Assembly: GCA_023301685.1 (NCBI GenBank)
Contig: JALZUG010000017.1
Coordinates: 49,572-113,571, forward strand
DNA length: 64,000 bases
Origin: Rickettsiaceae bacterium
Lineage (GTDB): Bacteria; Pseudomonadota; Alphaproteobacteria; Rickettsiales; Rickettsiaceae
Reading direction: 5' to 3'
The position numbers were made by a program, and so were the translations under genes. The notes beneath the pieces were generated by a model. That model was not told where the DNA came from, ran no database searches, and saw only the letters and a list, made by a program, of their open reading frames with translations. Shown here in pieces: positions 54,790 to 61,918 of this stretch. How positions within the stretch are numbered: position 1 is the stretch's first letter; each line of letters begins with the position of its first letter.

Positions 54790-56415
54790 CTATTTTTTAT
54801 TAGCTATCACCCAGTTGCTATTTAGATAATCATCCGAATATCTGCTTAAGTAATCTTGATAATTGCCTTTAAAATCAATTACTTTCTTTGCGCTTAAAGA
54901 TATTACTCTTGTGGCTATTGCCGTAGCAAAATCTCTATCATGAGTTACTAATATTACAGTTCCTGGGTAATCTGCTAATGCTTTCTTTAGCGCTTCTCTA
55001 GATTCTATATCAAGATGATTTGTTGGTTCGTCTAGTACTAGCGTATTTCCTTTTTCAAGGATAATTTTCGCTAATAGTAATCTTGCTCCTTCACCACCAC
55101 TTAGATGTAGAATATTCTTAGCTACATCATCTTGACTGAATAACATTTGTCCCAATACTATTCTTATTGCAGCAGTAGATTCATTTTGCGCGCTGGCTGT
55201 AAGCCACTCAAGTATACTTATGCTTTCATTGAGTAGTTCGTGATGATCTTGTGCGAAATATGAGATTTGTGATTCATAACCCCATTCGTGTTTGCCTATA
55301 TCAGCTTTGATTCTATCGAGAATAACTTTTAATAATGTCGATTTGCCAATTCCGTTAGCTCCAATAATTACAACTTTCTCTCCGCGGTGTACATCGAAGC
55401 TTATGTTGTTTAATATTTTTTTATCGTCGTAGCTTTTAGTTATATTGTTAATTTTTAAAACATTCTTTCCAGAAGGTCTTTTTTGTTTGAAGTGAAAGGA
55501 AGGTGAAATGCGGGAACTTTTTTGAATATCGGGTAATTCAATTCTGTTCATTTGCTTTTCACGAGATGATGCTTGTCTTGACCTTGTTCCCGCACTAAAT
55601 TTATCAATGAAAGTTTGCATTTTTGCTAGTTTCTTTTCTAGATAATTCACTTCATGCATTTTATGTTCTATCACTTGCTCTTTTTGAAAAACGAACTTGT
55701 CATAATTCCCTGTGTAAGAGTTGATTTCGCCGTAATCAATATCAAGTATATGGGTTGATATGTTATTTAAAAACATTACGTCGTGTGAAATGAAAAGTAA
55801 CGCACCTTTGAATTTTTCTTTAAGATAATTTTCAAGCCAATAGATTGAAATAATATCCAAATGGTTTGTTGGTTCGTCTAGTAATAATACATCGGGGTCG
55901 TTAAATAAGCTTTGTGCAAGCAGTACTCGTAACTTGTATCCACCTGACAATCTTGATAATGGTTGATGATGCATTTTCTCTTTGATACCAAGGCCAACTA
56001 ATAATTCAGCTGCAAATATTTCTGCAACATAGCCATTATTATCATAAATTATTTGTTCTAATTCTCCTATTCTATAGCCGTTTTTCTCATCTAGTTCTTC
56101 GAGTTTTAAAAGCTCTTCTTTTTCTTGTAAGGCTGACCATAATTCTTTGTTACCAGCAATTACTGTATTGATAATTAATGTGTTTTCATATTTAAACTGA
56201 TCTTGGCTTAGGCAGCCAATACGGGCGTTTCTAACGGCTATTACTTCACCATTACTTGGATCTTCTTCTTTTATAATTAGTTTAAAAAAAGTAGATTTCC
56301 CGGAGCCATTTGCTCCAACTAAGCCATATCTATGATTTGCATTTAAATTGAGGTTTACATCAGTGAATAGAAGCTTTGAGCCAAATTGCATGCACAGATT
56401 ATTGATCTTGATCAT
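54790..56415 (-). CDS. ABC-F family ATPase (YbiT-like)
   Basis: Ribosome-associated double ATPase of 541 residues without membrane domains. First cassette: GANGSGKST (about 34-42), LSGGYKLRVLLAQ, VLLLDEPTNHLD; second: GANGIGKST (about 347-355), LSGGEGARLLLA, TLVLDEPTNHLD. The linker is a charged helix (HKMHEVNYLEKKLAKMQTFI and SREKQMNRIELP), and the FHFKQKRPSGK segment before the second cassette is closest to YbiT among E. coli ABC-F proteins. EttA-like arm insertions are not evident. Role: translation factor in stalled or stressed ribosomes, exact duty unknown. Confidence 0.92.
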   Translation of the reverse strand: MIKINNLCMQFGSKLLFTDVNLNLNANHRYGLVGANGSGKSTFFKLIIKEEDPSNGEVIAVRNARIGCLSQDQFKYENTLIINTVIAGNKELWSALQEKEELLKLEELDEKNGYRIGELEQIIYDNNGYVAEIFAAELLVGLGIKEKMHHQPLSRLSGGYKLRVLLAQSLFNDPDVLLLDEPTNHLDIISIYWLENYLKEKFKGALLFISHDVMFLNNISTHILDIDYGEINSYTGNYDKFVFQKEQVIEHKMHEVNYLEKKLAKMQTFIDKFSAGTRSRQASSREKQMNRIELPDIQKSSRISPSFHFKQKRPSGKNVLKINNITKSYDDKKILNNISFDVHRGEKVVIIGANGIGKSTLLKVILDRIKADIGKHEWGYESQISYFAQDHHELLNESISILEWLTASAQNESTAAIRIVLGQMLFSQDDVAKNILHLSGGEGARLLLAKIILEKGNTLVLDEPTNHLDIESREALKKALADYPGTVILVTHDRDFATAIATRVISLSAKKVIDFKGNYQDYLSRYSDDYLNSNWVIANKK

Positions 56416-56486
56416 AGGGCTTATTTAATTAATTAGCTCCTTAAAATACACGATGTTTAGAAATTATGTATAGTTTTTTACATTAT

Positions 56487-56921
56487 TTAGTTGATTTTAG
56501 CTAACCTTCTGGAATGTCTACCACCCTCAAACTTTGTTTCTAGAAATTTCTCTACCAGTTTTAGAGATAGTTCATCAGGAACAAGTTTGCTTCCCAAAAC
56601 TAAAATATTTGCATCATTATGCATTCTTGCGCGTTCTGCCATATATTCAGTAGTACACAAGGCGGCTCTTATAGAGGAGCTCCGATTTGCAGCGATTGAC
56701 ATGCCTATCCCAGTGCCACATATTAAAATCCCTTTTGGAGCAGCCTCTTCTATAATTTCTTCTACCATTTTATGAGCAAAATCAGGATAATCTACGCTTT
56801 CGTCACTATCTGTACCAAGATCTAAAATATTTAGGTTTTTTGTCTGTAGAAATTTAATAATTTTTGCCTTTAGTTTGACCCCTGCGTGGTCTGTTGCAAT
56901 TGCTAAATCATAATTTTGCAT
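56487..56921 (-). CDS. rpiB: Ribose-5-phosphate isomerase B
   Basis: Interconverts ribose-5-phosphate and ribulose-5-phosphate. The 144-residue protein has IATDHAGVKLKAKI (about 7-20), DYPDFAHKMVEEI, and the catalytic CGTGIGMSIAANR (cysteine about 69) with the following CTTEYMAERARMHNDANILVLG (cited by its ends CTTEYMAERA and ANILVLG). RpiB is the isomerase usually retained by Rickettsiales. Divergent from the NlpD-like gene across a 95-base gap. Confidence 0.96.
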   Translation of the reverse strand: MQNYDLAIATDHAGVKLKAKIIKFLQTKNLNILDLGTDSDESVDYPDFAHKMVEEIIEEAAPKGILICGTGIGMSIAANRSSSIRAALCTTEYMAERARMHNDANILVLGSKLVPDELSLKLVEKFLETKFEGGRHSRRLAKIN

Positions 56922-57016
56922 AAAAAAACCTTTATTATCTAAAAAAATACTGGCAGTTAGTATATAATCACGTTAACTTATCCAATAAAGAATTTATATA
57001 AAAATATTAAAGCGAA

Positions 57017-57856
57017 ATGAGAAACTGTAGTTTTTTTATCCTCCTAGCCCTGATTTTAACATCGTGTCAGTTTAAAAAGGAGCCGGCACCAATAGTCTAT
57101 AATCATAAAAACTCAAGCTTGAGTAGTTCTGCAGAAACTGTTCCGACGCTTAGTAATGATGGAGAAATAATCTCTAGAGACATGATTGGTGGAAAACAAT
57201 CGGAAATTATCGGACCGATGAATGATGATAATTATGTTGTCCCAGCTCAAAGCCCAGTTGAACAAAATTATAAGATTATTTATCATGAAGTTCAGGTTGG
57301 TGAAACAATAGAAGAAATTGCTCTAAAGTATGAGCAAACAGTAGATGAGATAGCTCAGTTAAATTCACTATTTCCACCATATTATCTAGATGAATTTCAA
57401 ATTATTAAAATTAAAGTGCTTAAGGATGGTATTAAAAATAACGGGCCGGAACCTAAAAAATATGTGATGAAGCCTAAAGGTCCTGACTTTGTTAAGCCAG
57501 TTGATGGAAAAGTGCTGGTGAAATTTGGCGAAAACACTCCTTATGGCGTAAATAAAGGTGTAAACATTGCTGCAAAAGAGGGAACAAAAATTACAGCCGC
57601 TGCAGGTGGTAAAGTGATATATGCTGACTATGATGCAACTTTTGGATATTTAGTTATAGTAAAAGTTGATGATCAGAATGTTGTTACTTCTTATGCTCAT
57701 ATGGAAGATTTGATCATTTCAAAAGGTAAAACAGTCAAGCAAGGTGACATTATTGGCTATGTTGGAAATACTGGGAAGGTCGATAAGTTCCAGCTTCACT
57801 TTGGGATCAGAGAAGGCAAATCTGCAAAAGACCCTATGAAGTTCATTAAATTCTAG
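57017..57856 (+). CDS. nlpD: NlpD-like LysM/M23 lipoprotein with degenerate catalytic site
   Basis: A 279-residue outer-membrane lipoprotein (lipobox LTSC, acylated C17) with a LysM domain (about 88-133, VQVGETIEEIALKY) and a C-terminal LytM/M23 domain (about 158-279). In active M23 enzymes the zinc ligands are HxxxD and HxH; here the first two positions read N179 and N183 (VNKGVNIAA), and the HxH is QLH (Q259, H261), while H228 (SYAHME) remains. Loss of these residues is the hallmark of NlpD/EnvC activators of the AmiA/B/C amidases in cell division. I therefore infer an amidase-activator, not a hydrolase. Confidence 0.9.
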   Translation: MRNCSFFILLALILTSCQFKKEPAPIVYNHKNSSLSSSAETVPTLSNDGEIISRDMIGGKQSEIIGPMNDDNYVVPAQSPVEQNYKIIYHEVQVGETIEEIALKYEQTVDEIAQLNSLFPPYYLDEFQIIKIKVLKDGIKNNGPEPKKYVMKPKGPDFVKPVDGKVLVKFGENTPYGVNKGVNIAAKEGTKITAAAGGKVIYADYDATFGYLVIVKVDDQNVVTSYAHMEDLIISKGKTVKQGDIIGYVGNTGKVDKFQLHFGIREGKSAKDPMKFIKF

Positions 57857-57926
57857 CATTATTAGATAGTTAAGATTTTGGTGGTATCATTTTTAAGTTG
57901 TACTTAACTAGAAAATGGGGAAGATA

Positions 57927-58373
57927 ATGTACAAAAAAACAAAATATCAAGACGCTCAAAATATTCAAAATGCAGAAAATGCTGCTTCTATATATTGCAA
58001 CTTAGTCAAGGAATTTAAAAATTATATCTTGCATGAGTATGATGGTAGTTCTAATGATGAACTGAAGAAAATGAGAACAGAAATTATTACAACTCAAAAG
58101 AAGGTAATTGGATGTAAAGCAATTATTGATCAAGAGGCGAATGATAAGAATCTGCATGAATACTCATATGGTAGAAAGATTGATTCAGGAAAAGTAAAAG
58201 AATACGATGATTTTTTAAGAGAATTTGATAATTCTTGTAAGCGGTATGAAGTAATTAAAGTTGAAACTTATTTACCAGAATCTTTTGAAGAAGTGTTTGG
58301 TAAGAAATATGATGAGAACTCAAAGCTTTTAGGTGATTCTAACGTACAAACAAGTATTGACGATGAGGAATAA
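57927..58373 (+). CDS. Hypothetical acidic helical protein
   Basis: A 148-residue protein, ATG 57927 placed four bases after the Shine-Dalgarno GGGGAAG (an in-frame ATG at 57915 overlaps that site and is less likely). It is rich in Lys, Glu, Asp and Asn with long helices (ENAASIYCNLVKEFKNYIL, DELKKMRTEIITTQKKV, VKEYDDFLREFDNSCKRYE) and an acidic terminus DDEE. No signal peptide, membrane segment or known motif. It follows nlpD by 70 bases in the same direction. I do not recognise a family; lineage-specific. Confidence 0.65.
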   Translation: MYKKTKYQDAQNIQNAENAASIYCNLVKEFKNYILHEYDGSSNDELKKMRTEIITTQKKVIGCKAIIDQEANDKNLHEYSYGRKIDSGKVKEYDDFLREFDNSCKRYEVIKVETYLPESFEEVFGKKYDENSKLLGDSNVQTSIDDEE

Positions 58374-58403
58374 TAAGCACACTCGGTATAGTTTTAATAG
58401 CGC

Positions 58404-59408
58404 TTAAAAAGGAATATCTTCAAGACATTCGTCTGAAGCGCATAGTTCTTGATAAAATTCTGGATCAACATTTCCACCTGTTATCAAAATTAATATAATT
58501 TTACCCTTTGCATTGTTTTTTAGCCATGAATGTGCAGCCGACATGCTGATGGCTGCCGATGGTTCGCATGTAACTTTCATCATTTGGATAAGCCATGCGG
58601 TCCAATAGCGAATGGATTCTTCGTCTGCTAGGTGAAACCCGTCGAGCTTTTTTAAATATGCTAGAGTTCTTTTCGATACCGAAAGTGAACGCAGGCCATC
58701 TGCAATTGTTTCTGGTGAGTCCTTGAAGCGAAATATGTCCTCGCTATTTAGTGATTGAAATGCGTCATTTGCCAGCTTAGGTTCTACCCCGTGTAGTTCA
58801 GTTTTTGGGGAAAGCAACTCTTTTGCTAAGTAACTTCCGGCAAGCAGTCCTCCGCCGCCACAAGGGCCAAAAATTGCATCAGGTTTTAGTCCCATTTGCA
58901 GCATTTCCAGAAGAGCCTCATAACACATCGTGCCGGCTCCCGCGATTGTTTCATCATCATCTGACGGGTGTAAATAGTGAAATTCTTTTTTCCCATCATT
59001 TTTAGCGGCTTCTTCTGCTTCTCTTCTGGTAGTGACCTCCACTACCTCAGCACCATAATAATCTGCAATACGTTTTTTTATCGGAGAAACATTTTTAGGT
59101 AAATAAACTCTTGCTTTAATTTTAAATAGTTTTGCTGCATATGACATTGCCAGAGCATGGTTTCCTGTACTGTATGCTACTATTGCGTTGGGAAGTCTAT
59201 TTTGTTCTTTCAAGGCCAGTAGATGATTAAGTACACCACGAATTTTAAATGCACCAGTTTTTTGTACAGCATCCATCTTAAAATAAATCTGACTGTCTAA
59301 CATTTTATTTAGAACATTTGAATGAAGTAATGGTGTTTTATGTATATAAGATTCGATGCGGCTGTATGCTTTTGCCACTATCTCTGGCGTTTGTATAAGT
59401 TGATTCAT
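58404..59408 (-). CDS. PLP-dependent threonine/serine dehydratase
   Basis: Fold-type II PLP enzyme of 334 residues that deaminates threonine (or serine) to the keto acid. KTGAFKIRGVLNHL carries the PLP lysine (about residue 57), followed by VAYSTGNHALAMSYAAKL (asparagine loop), FGPCGGGGLLAGSY (phosphate-binding glycine loop) and CEPSAAISMSAA. The C-terminal ACT domain of biosynthetic IlvA is absent, so it is the catabolic/short type (TdcB-like). ATG 59408 (MNQLIQTP) gives the right N-terminus; the frame extends to 59528 but that part overlaps the lon promoter. Confidence 0.9.
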   Translation of the reverse strand: MNQLIQTPEIVAKAYSRIESYIHKTPLLHSNVLNKMLDSQIYFKMDAVQKTGAFKIRGVLNHLLALKEQNRLPNAIVAYSTGNHALAMSYAAKLFKIKARVYLPKNVSPIKKRIADYYGAEVVEVTTRREAEEAAKNDGKKEFHYLHPSDDDETIAGAGTMCYEALLEMLQMGLKPDAIFGPCGGGGLLAGSYLAKELLSPKTELHGVEPKLANDAFQSLNSEDIFRFKDSPETIADGLRSLSVSKRTLAYLKKLDGFHLADEESIRYWTAWLIQMMKVTCEPSAAISMSAAHSWLKNNAKGKIILILITGGNVDPEFYQELCASDECLEDIPF

Positions 59409-59459
59409 CTTAGTTATATACAATTTATTACAAGAAATGTTAACATAACAACGTAATGT

Positions 59460-59490
59460 CTTGAAATCCTTTGAACAAGGCATTATATCT
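59460..59490 (+). promoter_or_regulatory. Possible heat-shock (RpoH-type) promoter of lon
   Basis: CTTG at 59460-59463, then 18 bases, then ATTATAT (59482-59488), against the alphaproteobacterial sigma-32 pattern CTTG-N17/18-CYTATNT (one mismatch). It lies 47-75 bases upstream of the lon ATG. A sigma-70 reading (TTGAAA with TTATAT, 16 apart) is also possible. Confidence 0.4.
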
Positions 59491-59534
59491 CTAGAAACAA
59501 TATATAGAAAATTTATATAGGATTCCATAAAGTA

Positions 59535-61880
59535 ATGACTGTTCAGAAAAAAACTTTGCCACTACTGACTCTGCGTGATGTAATTATCTTTCCAGGTACT
59601 ATTGCTCCGATATTTATCGGACGTGAGAAGTCGCTAAACTCGTTGCTTGCAGCAAAAAAAATTGATGATGGTCAGCATATTCTGATTACGACTCAGAAAA
59701 AGCAAGACGTTGAAGACCCAAAGGCTAGTGATTTGTTTAGGGTAGGAGTGCTTGCTAAAATTATCCAAACAGTAAAGCTACCAAATAATAATGCAAAAAT
59801 TTTGGTTGAAGCTATAAATCGTGTAAAGCTCACAAACATTACCGGTGAAGATATGTTTATCTCAGATTTTGCGATTGTGCCGGATAAAGAAGTTACAGAT
59901 CTTGATACTTTAAATGATACTACAATGGCTGCGATGGAAGTATTTAAAGAATATGCAAGAAGTAATAAAAAGATCAATTTAGAGATCCTCAATATTTTAA
60001 GTGAACAGAAAAACCCTAGCTATATTACAAATATTATAGCTTCACATTTAACGTCAAAAATTGAAGTTAAGCAGGGGCTGCTTGAGCAGATAGATATTCA
60101 AAAACGAGCTGAGTACTTAACAGAGATTATTACGACTGAAAGTACACAAATGGATACAGAGCAAAATGTACAAGATCGTGTAAAGAAGCAGATTGAAAAG
60201 ACTCAGAGAGATTTTTATCTTAACGAACAGATGAAAGCTATCCAGCAAGAAATGGATGGTGGAGATGAAAAATCTGATTTTTATGATATTGAGCGTAAAA
60301 TAAAACGTCTTAAGCTTTCAAAAGAAGCGCAAGAAAAAGCTGAAGGTGAGCTGAAAAAGCTAAAAATGATGAATCAGATGTCTGCAGAATCCTCTGTTGT
60401 AAGAAACTACCTCGATACGCTTTTAGCATTGCCATGGGGCAAGAGAACAAAAACTAATATTGATATTAATAAGACTGAAGAGATACTTGATAGAGACCAT
60501 TATGGTTTGAAAAAAGTAAAAGAAAGAATTGTTGAATATTTATCGGTTTTAAAAAGATCAAGAAAGATAAAGGGGCCGATACTTTGTCTTATTGGCCCTC
60601 CAGGTGTTGGAAAAACTTCTCTTGTAAAATCTATCGCTGAAGCCATGGGGCGCAAATACGCAAAATTTGCTCTAGGTGGTGTTCGAGATGAGGCAGAAAT
60701 TAGAGGTCACAGAAAAACATATCTTGGTTCAATGCCAGGTAAAATTATTAATTTAATCAAAAAGTCTAAGGTTGATAATCCTGTGATGCTCTTTGATGAA
60801 ATAGATAAGATGAGCGCAGATTTTAGAGGTGATCCTGCTTCTGCATTACTAGAGGTTTTAGATCCTGAGCAAAATTCACATTTTGTCGATCATTACTTAG
60901 AAGTTGAATATGATTTATCAGATATTGTATTTATTGCAACCGCAAACTCATATGATTTACCACCTGCTCTAATTGATAGAATGGAAATCATAAATATTGC
61001 TGGATATATTGAAGAGGAAAAACTAGAAATTGCAAAGAAGCACTTGGTTACCAAGCAGCTAAAATTGCATGGGATTAAAGCATCTGAATTAAAAATTACG
61101 GATGAGACAATTCTGGAGCTAATTAGATATTATACTAAAGAGTCAGGTGTTCGTTCATTGGAACGTGAAATTGGTGCGCTTGCAAGGAAAGTCTTAACGA
61201 AAATTCTAAAAAACAAAGATATAAAATCTGTTACTATTAAGCCAGCAGATCTTGAAGAATATCTTGGTGTAAAAAAATATAGTTTCGGTCTTGCTGAAGA
61301 AGAAGATCAAATTGGCACAACAACAGGACTTGCTTATACACAAGTTGGTGGTGATTTACTAAGTATTGAAGCTGCATCTTTCCATGGCAAAGGGGGAATT
61401 AAGGCCACTGGTAAACTTGGTGATGTGATGAAAGAATCTGCTGAAGCTGCTTATAGCTGCTTTTTAGCAAGAGCGAATGATTTAGGCTTGAAGGAAAAAG
61501 ATTATAAGGAGCACGACATTCACCTGCATGTTCCGGAAGGTGCAACTCCAAAAGATGGACCGTCAGCTGGTATTGCTATTTATACGACACTAGTATCACT
61601 AATGACAAAAACTCCAGTAAGCAAACATGTTGCAATGACTGGTGAGATTACGCTTCGAGGTAAAGTATTACCAATTGGTGGTTTAAAAGAAAAGATGCTT
61701 GCTGCAAAACGAGGTGGAATTAAAACAGTTCTAATACCAAAAGAAAATGTTAAAGATTTAAAAGATATCCCTGAAAATATTAAAGATAATCTTGAAGTTG
61801 TTCCGGTATCAAACATAGAGGAAGTATTGAAACATGCTCTTGTTAAGAAAGGAAAGACTTCTGCTGCTAAGAAAAAATGA
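59535..61880 (+). CDS. lon: ATP-dependent protease Lon
   Basis: Hexameric AAA+ serine protease of 781 residues that degrades damaged and regulatory proteins. It has the LonN substrate domain (LPLLTLRDVIIFPGT to about residue 190), coiled coil, Walker A GPPGVGKTSLVKSIAEA (about 352-368), Walker B PVMLFDEIDKM, arginine-finger region, and the protease domain with the catalytic serine in KDGPSAGIAI (about residue 676) and lysine in LPIGGLKEKMLAAKRG. The C-terminus is a lysine-rich tail. The length is close to E. coli Lon (784). The usual clpX neighbour is missing. Confidence 0.98.
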   Translation: MTVQKKTLPLLTLRDVIIFPGTIAPIFIGREKSLNSLLAAKKIDDGQHILITTQKKQDVEDPKASDLFRVGVLAKIIQTVKLPNNNAKILVEAINRVKLTNITGEDMFISDFAIVPDKEVTDLDTLNDTTMAAMEVFKEYARSNKKINLEILNILSEQKNPSYITNIIASHLTSKIEVKQGLLEQIDIQKRAEYLTEIITTESTQMDTEQNVQDRVKKQIEKTQRDFYLNEQMKAIQQEMDGGDEKSDFYDIERKIKRLKLSKEAQEKAEGELKKLKMMNQMSAESSVVRNYLDTLLALPWGKRTKTNIDINKTEEILDRDHYGLKKVKERIVEYLSVLKRSRKIKGPILCLIGPPGVGKTSLVKSIAEAMGRKYAKFALGGVRDEAEIRGHRKTYLGSMPGKIINLIKKSKVDNPVMLFDEIDKMSADFRGDPASALLEVLDPEQNSHFVDHYLEVEYDLSDIVFIATANSYDLPPALIDRMEIINIAGYIEEEKLEIAKKHLVTKQLKLHGIKASELKITDETILELIRYYTKESGVRSLEREIGALARKVLTKILKNKDIKSVTIKPADLEEYLGVKKYSFGLAEEEDQIGTTTGLAYTQVGGDLLSIEAASFHGKGGIKATGKLGDVMKESAEAAYSCFLARANDLGLKEKDYKEHDIHLHVPEGATPKDGPSAGIAIYTTLVSLMTKTPVSKHVAMTGEITLRGKVLPIGGLKEKMLAAKRGGIKTVLIPKENVKDLKDIPENIKDNLEVVPVSNIEEVLKHALVKKGKTSAAKKK

Positions 61881-61918
61881 TATTATATTTAGTCTCTATG
61901 AGAGTATAGAAAAAAATT

